Part shown: positions 40,431-52,069 of the stretch, piece after piece
How positions within the stretch are numbered: position 1 is the first letter of the stretch
Layout of the letters: each line of letters opens with the position of its first letter
Assembly (NCBI GenBank): GCA_033675265.1
Contig: JAUJYZ010001230.1
Span: forward strand, 159,073 to 223,072
From: Actinostola sp. cb2023
Lineage: Eukaryota; Cnidaria; Anthozoa; Actiniaria; Actinostolidae
DNA length: 64,000 nucleotides
Reading direction: 5' to 3'
The notes under the pieces: generated by a model
The model's database searches: none
Seen by the model: the letters and a program-made list of their open reading frames with translations, nothing else
What the model was told of the DNA's origin: nothing
Translations under genes and position numbers: made by a program

Positions 40431-43270
40431 CCGGTGTCCTTATTAACCGGTGTCCTTATTAACCGACCGGTGTCTGTATTAACCGGTGTCTGTATTAACC
40501 GGTGTCTCTATTTAACCGGTGTTGGCCGGTGTCCGTATTAAATCGGTGTCCGTATTAACCGGTGTCTCTATTTAACCGGTGTTGGCCGGTGTCCGTATTA
40601 AATCGGTGTCCGTATTAACCGGTGTCTCTATTTAACCGGTGTTGGCCGGTGTCCGTATTAACCGGTGCCCGTATTAACCGGTGTCTGTATTAACCAGTGT
40701 CCGTATTAACCAGTGTCTCGATTTAACCGGTGTTGGCCGGTGTTCGTATTAACCGGTGTCCGTATTAACCGATGTCCGTATTAACCGGTGTCAGTATTAA
40801 CCGGTGTCCGTATTAACCGATGTCCGTATTAACCGGTATCCGTATTAACCGGTGTCCGTATTAACCGATGTCCGTATTAACCGGTGTCAGTATTAACCGG
40901 TGTCCGTATTAACCGATGTCCGTATTAACCGGTGTCCGTATTAACCGGTGTCCGTATTAACCGATGTCCGTATTAACCGGTGTCTGTATTAACCGGTCTC
41001 CGTATTAACTAACTGATGTCCGTATTAACCGGTGTCCATATTAATCGGTGCCCATATTAACCAGTGTCCGTGTTAACCGGTCTCCGTATTAACTGATGTC
41101 CGTATTAACCGGTGTCCATATTAACCGGTGCCCATATTAACCAGTGTCCGTGTTAACCGGTGTCCATACTAATCGGTGTCCGTAATAACCGGTGTCCGTA
41201 TTAACCGGTGTCCGTATTAACCAGTGTCCGTGTTAACCGGTGTCCGTATTAACCGGTGTCCGTATTAATGGATTTCCATATTAACCGGTGTCCACATTAA
41301 CCAGTGTCCGTGTTAACCGGTGTCCGTATTAATCGATGTCCGTAATAACCGGTGTCCGTATTAACCGGTGTCCGTATTAACCGGTGTCGGTATTAACCGA
41401 TGACCGTATTAACCGGTGTCCGTATTAACCGGTGTCCGTATTAACCGGTGTCCGTATTAACCGGTGTCTGTATTAACCGGTGTCCGTATTAACCAGTGTC
41501 CATGTTAACCGGTGTCCGTATTAAACGGTGTCCGTATTAACCGATGTCCGTATTAACAGTACCGTATTTACCAGTGTCTGTATTAACCGGTGTCCGTAGT
41601 AACCGATGTCCGTATTAACCGGTGTCGGTATTAACCGATGTCCGTATTAACCGGTGTCCGTATTAACCGGTGTCCGTATTAACCGGTGTCTGTATTAACC
41701 GGTGTCCGTATTAACCAGTGTCCGTATTAACCGGTGTCCGTATTAACCGCTGTCCGTATTAACCGATGTCCGTATTAACAGTACCGTCTTTACCAGTGTC
41801 TGTATTAACCGGTGTCCGTAGTAACCGATGTCCGTATTAATCGGTGTCTGTATTAACCAGTGTCCGTATTAACCGGTGTCCGTATTAACCGATGCCCGTA
41901 TTAACCGGTGTCTGTATTAACCGGTGTCCGTATTAACCAGTGTCCGTATTAACCGGTGTCCGTATTAACCTGTGTCCGTATTAACCGGTGTCCGTATTAA
42001 CCGATGTTCGTATTAACAGTACCGTATTTACCAGTGTCTGTATTAACCGGTGTCCGTAGTAACCGATGTCCGTATTAACCGGTGTCGGTATTAACCGATG
42101 TCCGTATTAACCGGTGTCCGTATTAACCGGTGTCCGTATTAACCGGTGTCTGTATTAACCGGTGTCCGTATTAACCAGTGTCCGTATTAACCGGTGTCCG
42201 TATTAACCGCTGTCCGTATTAACCGATGTCCGTATTAACAGTACCGTCTTTACCAGTGTCTGTATTAACCGGTGTCCGTAGTAACCGATGTCCGTATTAA
42301 TCGGTGTCTGTATTAACCAGTGTCCGTATTAACCGGTGTCCGTATTAACCGATGCCCGTATTAACCGGTGTCTGTATTAACCGGTGTCCGTATTAACCAG
42401 TGTCCGTATTAACCGGTGTCCGTATTAACCTGTGTCCGTATTAACCGGTGTCCGTATTAACCGATGTTCGTATTAACAGTACCGTATTTACCAGTGTCTG
42501 TATTAACCGGTGTCCGTAGTAACCGATGTCCGTATTAACCGGTGTCTGTATTAACCGGTGTCCGTATTAACCGGTGTCCATATTAACCGGTGTCCGTATT
42601 AACCGATGTCCGTATTAACCGGTGTCTGTATTAACCGGTGTCCGTATTAACCAGTGTCCGTATTAACCGGTGTCCGTATTAACCGGTGTCCGTATTAACC
42701 GATGTCCGTTTTAACAGTACCGTATTTACCAGTGTCTGTATTAACCGGTGTCCGTATTAACCGATGTCCGTATTAACAGTACCGTATTTACCAGTGTATG
42801 TATTAACCGGTGTCCGTATTAACTGGTGTCCGTATTAACCGGTGTCCGTATTAACCGATGTACGTATTAACCGATGTCCGTATTAACAGTACCGTATTTA
42901 CCAGTGTCTGTATTAACCGGTGTCCGTAGTAAACGATGTCCGTATTCACCGTGCTGTATTAACCGATGTCCGTATTGACCGATGTCCATATTAACCGGTG
43001 TCCGTATTAACCGGTGTCCGTATTAACCGGTGTCCGTATTAACCGGTGTCCGTATTAACCGGTGTCCGTATTAACCGATGTCCGTATTAACAGTACCGTA
43101 TTTACCAGTGTCTGTATTAACCGGTGTCCGTATTAACTGGTGTCCGTATTAACCGGTGTCCGTATTAACCGATGTACGTATTAACCGGTGTCTGTATTAA
43201 CCGCGATGTTCGTATTAACCGGTATCTGTATTAACCGGTGTCTGTATTCACCGTGCGGTATTAACCGGTC
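40431..43270. repeat. 16-bp satellite, main block (~175 copies) with 460-bp higher-order repeat
   Basis: The monomer ttaaccggtgtccgta (16 bp) contains the palindrome ACCGGT. Variants (ccgatg, ccagtg, gtctgta) are arranged regularly. The marker 'cagtaccgt.tttacc' recurs at 41557, 42017 and 42477 and its variant at 41779 and 42239, exactly 460 bp apart. The block has no coding content. Confidence 0.97.
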
Positions 43271-43276
43271 GGTTAT

Positions 43277-44455
43277 GATTTGGCAGTCAATCGGCCTAAA
43301 AAACTGGGATATCAGTATAATTTCGGAAAGATTATGTTTTGATCTGATCAAGAAAATGAAATAAATTTAATCCCTAGAAACAATAAAGAGAACTCATAGC
43401 ATATGTACAACTTGGTATATTTTGTTGTATTTATTTCTAGTGTTATTAAAAACGTTGTGTTGTCAATTTCATGTCTCATTATGCACGTGTAACGTATTAC
43501 CAAATGGTAAAAATATGTTCTGTGTTTACGCTTTCCACCGGAAGGGTTTTAGAGCTGCATCAATAATATTTATACACAGTCATGTTCAATGGTAAAGCTT
43601 TAAGATACATATATTTTTAAGCTCCAACTCCATGTACCAAGAAGCGTTTGATGGATTTGAAAATAGGTAATTTTTACGCGTTCGTTCAGATGCTACGATA
43701 GCAATCCCATTAGAGATCTAAAGAAATAGTTAGATTCAAAATCCCAAAGAGATTTTTAGTGATTTGGAAAGAGGAAATAACACCTTTGTATGTAGCAAAA
43801 TATTAGTTTCGTACAACCGTCGGTTTTTCTACGCGAACACATCGAAAATGCTTAATTTTCGCTTCGCGTCATCGTCGGCCGAAGGCTATTTTGAGGGAAT
43901 TTCGACTTTCTTCAATTTTGAAGAAAATAAAAAGCTCTTGAACTTTTCGATACTATTTTTGGAAATGGTACACCAAAGGGGTTCTATTGGTGAAATAAAA
44001 CGAAATTCGATTTTTCACAACTGTCCGCCGATTCTCGATATTTAGAGGCAGTGGCTTGGTACATGGAGTTGGAGCTTAAAAATATATGTATCTTAAAGCT
44101 TTACCATTGAACATGACTGTGTATAAATATTATTGATGCAGCTCTAAAACTCTTCCGGTGGGAAGCGTAAAACACAAAACATATTTTTACCATTTGGTAA
44201 TACGTTACACGTGCATAATGAGACATGAAATTGACAACACAACGTTTTTAATAACACTAGAAATAAATACAACAAAATATACCAAGTTGTAAATATGCTT
44301 TGAGTTCTCTTTATTGTTTCTAGGGATTAAATTTATTTCATTTTCTTGATCAGATCAAAACATAATCTTTCCGAAATTATACTGATATCCCAGTTTTTTA
44401 GGCCGGAAACTGATTTGTCCCACCCAAATGACTGCCAAATCATAACAGACTGGTT
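43277..44455. repeat. Internal inverted copy of the fold-back arm
   Basis: 43277-43730 (atgatttggcagtcaat onward) is mirrored by 44055-44455 ('actgccaaatcat'). Between them is one copy of the terminal arm region with the 93-codon frame. So a shortened arm-plus-inverted-arm unit lies between two satellite blocks of opposite orientation. Confidence 0.85.
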
Positions 44456-46775
44456 AATACCGCACGGTGAATACGGACACCGGTAAATACGGTACTGTTA
44501 ATACGGACATAGGTTAATACGGACACCGGTTAATACGGACACCGGTTAATACGGACACCGGTTACTATACAGACACCCAGTTAATACGGACACCGGTTAA
44601 TACGGACACCGGTTAATACGGACATCGGTTAATACGGACACCGGTTAATACGGACACCGGTTAATACGAACACCGGTTAATTCGGACACTGGTTAATACG
44701 GACATCGGTTAATACGACATCAGTTAATACGGACACCGGTTAATAGGACACCGATTAATCTGGACACCGGTTAATACGGACACCGGTTAATACGCACACC
44801 GGTTAATACAGACACCGATTCATATAATCGGGCAATTTTGGTTCGATTCGGCGAAATATCAGGGCGAGTTAGGTCGAGCCATGGTTCGTATTTTGGCGAG
44901 ACCTAGTCGAGCCAAAATACCCATGGCAAGACCTAACGAGTCCTGATATTTCGCGGAATCGAACCAAAATTGACCGATATTTTATTTATTTATCATCCCA
45001 CTCTTTTTCGCCGAAATTAAAGAATTTCACTAAAAACATCGAGGACGATCTTTTCAAAATACAAACTTATTAGCATGTTGTCGGCACGCGTCCGTGAGTT
45101 TGAGAAGTGGCGGGAAAAGTTCAATCGTTCGCAGTTTTGTTCAAAACGTTTATTTATCTTTTGAATGAAACATATTTTCCCTTAAAACGACCAGAAGTAA
45201 TATAAAAATACAATGGTTTCTTATTTAGAACCACATTTTAACCAACTGTCCGTGATATATGATATCAGGACAGTAGAGTGTCCTGATACCGTAGAATATC
45301 AGGACAGTAGAGTGTCTTGATACGGGATAATTCTCGATTGTGATTGGTTGAAACAAATATTGGGGATGATAAAATACGGATATCGGTTAATAGGACACCG
45401 GTTAATCTGGACACCGATTAATACGGATATCGGTTAATACGGACACCGGTTAATACAGACACCGGTCGGTTAATAAGGACACCGGTTAATACAGACACCG
45501 GTCGGTTAATAAGGACACCGATTAATACGGATATCGGTTAATAAGGACACCGGTTAATAAGGACACCGGTTAATACAGACACCGGTTAATACGGACACCG
45601 GTTAATCTGGACACCTGTGAATACGGACATCGGTTAATACGGACACCGGTTAATACGGACACCGGTTAATACGAACACCGGTTAATTCGGACACTGGTTA
45701 ATACGGACATCGGTTAATACGACATCAGTTAATACGGACACCGGTTAATAGGACACCGATTAATCTGGACACCGGTTAATACGGACACCGGTTAATACGC
45801 ACACCGGTTAATACAGACACCGATTCATATAATCGGGCAATTTTGGTTCGATTCGGCGAAATATCAGGGCGAGTTAGGTCGAGCCATGGTTCGTATTTTG
45901 GCGAGACGTAGTCGAGCCAAAATACCCATGGCAAGACCTAATTACGAGTCCTGATATTTCGCGGAATCGAACCAAAATTGACCGATATTTTATTTATTTA
46001 TCATCCCACTCTTTTCGCCGAAATGAAAGAATTTCACTAAAAACATCGAGGACGATCTTTTCAAAATACAAACTTATTAGCATGTTGTCAGCACGCGTCC
46101 GTGAGTTTGAGAAGTGGCGGGAAAAGTTCAATCGTTCGCAGTTTTGTTCAAAACGTTTATTTATCTTTTGAATGAAACATATTTTCCCTTAAAACGACCA
46201 GAAGTAATATAAAAATACAATGGTTTCTTATTTAGAACCACATTTTAACCAACTGTCCGTGATATATGATATCAGGACAGTAGAGTGTCCTGATACCGTA
46301 GAATATCAGGACAGTAGAGTGTCTTGATACGGGATAATTCTCGATTGTGATTGGTTGAAACAAATATTGGGGATGATAAAATACGGATATCGGTTAATAG
46401 GACACCGGTTAATCTGGACACCGATTAATACGGATATCGGTTAATACGGACACCGGTTAATACAGACACCGGTCGGTTAATAAGGACACCGGTTAATACA
46501 GACACCGGTCGGTTAATAAGGACACCGATTAATACGGATATCGGTTAATAAGGACACCGGTTAATACAGTCACCGGTCGGTTAATAAGGACACCGGTTAA
46601 TAAGGACACCGGTTAATACAGACACCGGTTAATACGGACACCGGTTAATCTTGACACCTGTGAATACGGACACCGGTTAATACAGACACCGGTTAATCTG
46701 GACACCGGTAAACAGGGACACCGGTTAATACAGACAGAAGTTAATACAGACACAGGTTGATCTGGACACCGGTAT
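44455..46775. repeat. Satellite in reverse orientation with a 1015-bp tandem duplication
   Basis: The satellite reads ggttaatacggacacc here, the complement of the 40.4-43.3 kb block, at 44455-44818, 45366-45832 and 46382-46775. Between blocks is a ~545-bp non-satellite unit present twice: 'catataatcgggcaattttg' starts at 44821 and 45836, exactly 1015 bp apart, with very few differences. Confidence 0.95.
44826..45372. mobile_element. Two adjacent palindromic MITEs inside the duplicated unit (second copy 45841-46387)
   Basis: First palindrome: 'caattttggttcgattc' and 'gaatcgaaccaaaattg' about 140 bp apart, with inner pairs gtattttgg/ccaaaatac. Second: tttatcatccc near 44988 and gggatgataaa near 45360, about 380 bp. 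Both are also in the second copy of the unit, so they predate the 1015-bp duplication. Confidence 0.7.
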
Positions 46776-46940
46776 TACATTATATCAATACAATGGAACC
46801 TCGTTATTACGCCGGGACACCATCGGGGCCATAGAAAGTGTCCGTATTACATTATGTCAATACAATGGAACCTCGTTATTACGGACACCATCGGGGCCAT
46901 AGAAAGTGTCCGAATTACATTATATTAATACCAATAGCAA
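46776..46940. repeat. Arm segment with two copies of a ~72-bp unit
   Basis: 'tacaatggaacctcgttatt' occurs at about 46789 and 46860, each followed by 'acaccatcggggccatagaa'. The left arm has the matching sequence once, inverted (36880-36940). Confidence 0.85.
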
Positions 46941-47802
46941 TGGAACCGGTGTCGGTGGTGTCCTACCATGCGAGCAGAGGTTCTTTCCATGTTTACTGGT
47001 CTCGATCAAGCCGATACTAGTACATGCGCGCCGTGACATAAAACGAATGAAATCCAAAACCACTTGACATTTATCAGAAGATCAAATCAGTTAAAATTTA
47101 ATCCCTAGAAACATTAAAGAGAACTCAAAGCATATTTACAACTTGGTATATTTTGTTGTATTTATTTCTAGTGTTATTAAAAACGTTATGTTGTCAATTT
47201 CATGTCTCATTATGCACGTGTAACGCATTACCAAATGGTAAAAATATGTTTTGTGTTTACGCTTCCCACCGGAAGGGTTTTAGAGCTGCATCAATAATAT
47301 TTATACACAGTCATGTTCAATGGTAAAGCTTTAAGATACATATATTTTTAAGCTCAAACTCCATGTACCAAGAAGCGTTTGATGGATTTGAAAATAGGTA
47401 ATTGTTACGCGTTCGTTCAGATGCTTCGATAGCATCTCAATTAGAGATCTAAAGAAATAGTTAGATTCAAAATCCCAAAGAGATTTTTAGTGTTTTAGAA
47501 AGAGGAAATAACACCTTTGTAGGTAGCAAAATATTAGTTTCGTACAACCGTCGGTTTTTTTACGCGAACACATCGAAAATGCTTAATTTTCGCTTCGCGT
47601 CATCGTCGGCCGAAGGCTATTTTGAGGGAATTTCGACTTTCTTCAATTTTGAAGAAAATAAAAAGCTCTTGAACTTTTCGATACTATTTTTGGAAATGGT
47701 ACACCAAAGGGGTTCTATTGGTGAAATAAAACGAAATTCGATTTTTCGCAACTGTCCTCCGATTCTCGATATTTAGAGGCAGTGGCTCTTAAGTGGCCTG
47801 AG

Positions 47803-48566
47803 CAGCACCATACGCGTCATTTCGTTTGGCGATATTCTTTACTGCTTTCTTCTCAAGAACGTCCTTACACTCATGTTCAATGACTTTTCCTGACGGATAT
47901 CCAACGAAGATCTATACGTAAACACAAAAAGTAAGAACCGATAGTATTTCGACTGACATGTTTAACAACTGATCTTACCTTAACTACAGTCTCTGTTCCT
48001 TTCACGACGTTCATCGAACTTTTCATTTTTTCGTCTATGTCGATCAGCTCCTCGACACCACCAGTTCGATCTGAACTGTCATGCATATCATTTTGAGAGC
48101 AGCAAGGAACTTGTTCGACACACATCGACAAGTTCAAAGATCTTTTCGATGTTTTGTCAGGAAGGTGTTAAATTCTTGTCTTCTTCACTGATGGAGAAAC
48201 GCCACTAGGTGAGTGAACGGTAACTGCTCTCTTCGGACATTCTTTCTTATTCAGTAGTGGAACATCGCTGTTTAATATACGTATTGCCTTATTGCAGTGT
48301 TTCGTTAAAGTGTTAAGCGTCGTGACACATCGTACTGCTTGCCGAGCACATGTTAAACAGCACAGTTCTGGATACTCTTGACCTCTTTCAAGGGGAAAGC
48401 CAAGTTCTGTAAAGACGTTCGATATTTCCACCGTCTGTTTAGGAGCTGTTACAATCTCTTTGTTTCTTAGAACAGAAAATATGGACACTCTAGGGACTTT
48501 TGTTTTGAACGCTAAAATATTTTGTCTGCAGAAACGACAGATATTTCGTTCGTCCATGCTTTGCAT
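47803..48566 (-). pseudogene. Transposase-like gene, exons 1-2: ZAD-like zinc-binding N-terminus
   Basis: Exon 1 starts at the ATG at 48566; a second Met three codons later (MDERNICRFC) is an equally good start. The pairs CRFC near residue 11 and CLTC near 68 have the spacing of a ZAD-type zinc-binding dimer domain. An in-frame TAA (48170-48168) interrupts exon 1, but the frame continues to a GT donor after 47979. Exon 2 begins at 47911 (ag|atcttcgttgg) and reads IFVGYPSGKV to AYGA, where the 11.8 kb fold-back cuts the codon after 47803. The frame resumes exactly at 35986 when the 2-bp duplication is removed. Confidence 0.75.
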
Positions 48567-48674
48567 GTAACTTCGAGCGAGGTGCGATATGTCAAGCTCA
48601 CGTGGAACATCGCTCTATGATTGTTTATTTTGGGAGTGATCGAAGCGTGACGAATATTCATAAGGCTAGGGGGC

Positions 48675-48823
48675 GGAACAGTTTTCTCTGAAAAATGTTT
48701 ACAGGCTCTCCCCCTCCCCTTCTCCTCCCCAGTCCCCTCCTCCTCCCCAGTCCCTTTTTCCCCTCCCCTTCCCCTTCCCCTTTCCCCTTTCCCCTCCCCT
48801 TTGGAGAGCCTGTTCACAGGCTA
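48675..48823 (-). repeat. Right terminal inverted repeat, G-rich on the minus strand
   Basis: The reverse complement matches 13605-13769 closely, with small indels in the G-run section. It includes the outer 'tagcctgtgaacaggctctc' and the inner 'cagagaaaactgttcc'. It lies 109 bp upstream of the transposase-like start codon at 48566, mirroring the left end and the helicase. Confidence 0.9.
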
Positions 48824-48832
48824 AAGAACTGA
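48824..48832. other. Right target-site duplication of the composite transposon
   Basis: AAGAACTGA, pairing with AAGAACAGA at 13596-13604 (one mismatch). The flank that follows, 'tagcacatattctgtactat', matches array units near 8413 and 1453 ('tagcacatat..', 'tgtactatta'). Confidence 0.8.
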
Positions 48833-50500
48833 TAGCACATATTCTGTACTATTGCCGATTATTGTTGATTACAGCTATTTCAAAAAAAAATTGAATACTG
48901 AATACTGCATACTGAATAGTGTATTCAAAGACCAAAGGGCATCGTGGGTCTCGTTAATTTGAAATCAAAAGTAAATAAACAGCGACTTGCTCGCTATGTA
49001 AGCTACTATAATATTGCTTCTGATGGATTGCACTAAAAATAACATATATTATTATTATTATTTATTTTACTTGAGACAATATTACATGAGACCCAAAATG
49101 CATTTCGGCATTCGAATTCACTTCGGTCTTGGCTTGTTGCTACTGGCCTTGTTTCAGTTCTGTCTCAATTATTTAAATATAACGATTTTAAAAGAAGGCA
49201 TTGACGAGTATACACAATCGGGATAATGTATTTTGCATTTATAACATAGTAAAATTATAATGATCGCTCTGATTGGCTAATCCGTGGACCATTTGCCTAT
49301 ATGGGTCCACGCTGATGTCAGATGTTTTTCTGTTTCGCGCTTGTATCGGCTTCGTCTTGTCCTTCGTGTTTAGCGACCTCCCACGTGAATCCACGACTCG
49401 ATGGATGCATATCAAGCGTTACATACATATACATCAACTTTATTAAACTTCTAGTAGTACACGGATCGTGGATTCTTAATTTAATACAATTACAAATACA
49501 AATAGATAAATAAGAATGAAAGATAGAAAATGTAACATATGCAAATATAGTTTTAGGTATAAATTAAATATTATATAGATATAAAATATATAAATTGTGA
49601 CATAACCTACTTGCAGTTTATGCGTAAGACAGAGTTGATGAGGGTAGCTACTGAGATAGTTGCATGTTTCTTATAGTGTTCTTAAATGAAGAAAGATGCT
49701 GTACTTTAGTTTTGACCAGGTGCAGAATGGATCCGAAAATTCTAGGCGAATGTTTTCCATAAGTAGTTGTTTTTAATCTCGGTATAAATAATTGTTTCTT
49801 AGACTATGATTGATCATTTCTTCAATTTCGGTCACCCTATTGACCATCAGCTGCATACATTTACATACCGATATGTTCATTTCCGATCTCGTGAGGAATT
49901 TTCATCAGCTGAATTGCACCGCTTGTCCCCTGTAACCATACATTTTGAGATGTTTGGAAAGCTGTTACTCGTTCAATATCAAACTAATCCTATCGAAACT
50001 TTGGAAACTTACTCATTCGGATATGCTCTTTCTTGTGATGGAGTTCATTTCTTAATTAGATTCTAAAAAACTCGTTCCCAGTCCTTTACTCGTTTCCAAA
50101 GTGGCTAATAGAATATCAGTATCTGCTTGATAGCACACGGGGGAAAGTTTATAAGTAAAAGTAAAATATGAGAATCCGGCAAGGACTTTTAATTTAACTG
50201 CTGATTGATATGTAATTACTAGATACAATATGAGCAGCCGTACCGTACTGTATGTGAAGTACTGCGGCTCAACATTGTAATTTCCATACAGTACGGTTGC
50301 GAATATTGTATCGGACTTATCATGTTCTACTATAATTTTCAAGATACCAGTAAGTTTGGCCGAGAAAATCAAAGTTAAACTGTATGCAAATGAAGATGGT
50401 TACGATTTCTATTGTGTTTTCCTCGTGAATTATTAATGAATATGATAACAAGCGATAGTGACTTGAACATTTTAACATATCAAGCATTTTTTTTGTTTTC
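48833..50500. other. Right flank of the composite transposon, no supported gene
   Basis: The first ~40 bp continue the array unit seen left of the composite. After that the sequence is AT-rich and unique-looking. A palindrome lies at 50240-50310 (gtactgtatg.. / ..catacagtacgg). The open frame ending at 50066 has no motif I recognise. Confidence 0.5.
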
Positions 50501-51010
50501 GTCTATACAACGGCAGGGTTCTTTTTCTTGATCTAACGGAAGCAGAATGAGTACAAGAACAATCCAATCAGAAGTGAGTTGGAAAAAAAAGTTAATATCT
50601 AGAAGGCTTATTGTGTTGTCAACAGTTCTTATGTTTCCTTCGTATTGTATTTCTAAAGAGCTCGCAGATTATGCTTCCGTCTACAATGGCAGCTGGGTTC
50701 TTTTCTTAATCTAACGGAAGCAGAATGAGAACAAGAACAATGCATTCAGAAGTGAGTTGGAAAAAAGCTTATCTCTAGTAGGCATATTGTGTTGTCAACA
50801 GTTCTTATGCTTCCTTTGTATTGTATTTATAAAAGCTCACATATTCTGCTTCCGTCTACAACGGCAGGGTTCTTTTCTTAACCTAACGGAAGCAGAATGA
50901 GAACAAGAACAATCCAATCAGAAGTGTGTTGAAAACACAAATTATCTCTAGAACGTACATTGCATTGTCAATAAGCCGATGTTCTAAGTTTCCTTCGTAT
51001 TATGTTTCAA
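50501..51010. repeat. Three tandem ~176-bp copies upstream of the WAP gene, each with a CCAAT motif
   Basis: Units begin gtctatacaacggcag at 50501, gtctacaatggcag at 50679 and gtctacaacggcag at 50854. Each holds 'taacggaagcagaatgag' and a caat(c/g)caatcagaag or close variant. They end about 170 bp before the WAP start codon. Confidence 0.85.
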
Positions 51011-51176
51011 TTAGCAGTGGTGACCCCTTGTATCGAGTGCTTCAACTATACTTCCATTTGATCGACACTTCTTATTCAGTCTTTGTTCGGTGCTTGCTGT
51101 CTCCACAACTCACGTCAGCATAATTAGAAGAATTGGTGGCTGATAAAGTCTAAAGTCTAAAAAGTCTGAACTCAAT

Positions 51177-52026
51177 ATGGCGAGCTATTTTATATGTGCG
51201 TGTTTGTTATGGTTGATGATCAACGGTGAGTGTTGAATTAGGCTGTGGTCATGTGCATCATTTGTTTAAACACACCTCTCGGTGTTTTAAGTAGAATAGA
51301 AAGCACGAGAAATATTTTTTCATGCGATTTCAAAATTCCTGGTTAAAAAACTATTTCGAGTGCTTGATATAGCTTCTGAAATCAGTAATAATTATTGAAG
51401 ACAAATTAAATATAAAGTGAACGCTAATTAATATCACATTTTCAAACTTCCTTAACGGTAGTGATTTTCTTTGTTTGGTCAGTCATGAATTATTAATGAT
51501 GTATCCATAACTCATGTTCGGTCAAGAACCTCTTGACAGTTTCAGTTGTGATTTGAATCTTTTTGGCCTCTTCGTGGTGCTAGAGAGTATTATGCTTCAA
51601 TTTACTTACTGTATAGGGGGAATGGGTAGTGCAATATTCCCTTCAACAGCCCGGCGGGACATAGTCAAGAGATGGCCGGGGGGGGGGGGGGGGGGGGGGG
51701 GGTACTCCCTTTGTCCAAGTGGTAGGGGTGATCGGCGCTCCTGTTAGGGTTCAAAATATTTCCGGTGTGTACCTTTTAGGGTTCCGACTCAAAAGTCAGT
51801 TACGTAACATGACTCCGTATCTTTTAGGGTCAATTTTTATTTAATTTCTTTATTGACAAACATGAAAGAACCGCAGAAGAAATATCATCATCATCATCAT
51901 ATATTGCCGTACCTTTTAGGGGTTGGAATTAACATGGCTTCAACAGCTATTTTAATTTATGCGTACCTTTTAGGGTCGTTTTCAAAATCGACCGCCGATC
52001 ACCCCTACCACTTGGACAAAGGGAGT

Positions 52027-52069
<43 letters not shown>

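Larger units (their letters stand above)
35987..47802. mobile_element. 11.8 kb fold-back element with satellite-filled arms
   Basis: Ends ctcaggccacttaagagcc (35987) and its complement (to 47802) with a 2-bp CA duplication (35985-35986 / 47803-47804); removing element and one CA restores the transposase frame. The arms (to about 37124 and from about 46700) match closely for ~1.1 kb and pass into a 16-bp satellite. The interior contains more satellite in both orientations, an inverted internal copy of the arm (43277-44455), a 1015-bp tandem duplication and a nested 3.3 kb fold-back. No transposase is seen. Long inverted arms made of tandem repeats recall Drosophila Foldback elements; the relation is by structure only. 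Confidence 0.85.
16814..48566 (-). pseudogene. Transposase-like gene: ZAD-like, DUF6589-like and C2H2 parts, nine exons, four large insertions
   Basis: This is the whole gene; pieces are listed separately. Exons (minus strand): 48566-47979; 47911-47803 continued at 35986 down to ~35873; ~35870-35207; 34853-34514; 29767-29604 continued at 20649-20471; 20226-20025; 19797-19557; 19369-19241; 17452-16814. Splice sites are GT-AG wherever read and phases agree. It is defective: in-frame stops at 48168-48170, 35655-35657 and 35532-35534 and a frameshift near 20613, apart from the insertions. The order (N-terminal Cys pairs, GDNID-like, GDQLT, C2H2, then LDLRMEHLNKLLK) matches what I remember of DUF6589 proteins, multicopy in cnidarians and fungi. 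Their transposase role is inference. Confidence 0.78.
13605..48823. mobile_element. 35.2 kb composite transposon: RecQ-helicase/DUF6589-type host element with nested insertions
   Basis: The two ends are inverted copies of a 150-165 bp G-rich repeat and are flanked by a 9-bp duplication of array sequence. Inside are two convergent genes: a RecQ-like helicase starting 102 bp inside the left TIR and a ZAD/DUF6589/C2H2 gene starting 109 bp inside the right TIR. The second gene is broken by four younger elements (17426-18803, 20650-29603, 30140-34500, 35987-47802). Subtracting them leaves about 8.7 kb, a normal size for an autonomous DNA transposon. Helicase-carrying DNA transposons are known in the Academ superfamily, but as I recall those make 3-4 bp duplications, so the superfamily is left open. 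Confidence 0.82.

Noticed and set aside
48693..48823. The two G-rich blocks (13.6 and 48.7 kb) as separate short MITEs
   Set aside because: Each block alone has no target duplication, while the pair in opposite orientation does, and both stand the same distance from an element gene start.
49806..50066. 86-codon plus-strand frame
   Set aside because: No domain, no splice evidence, no repeat elsewhere in the window; left as unsupported.
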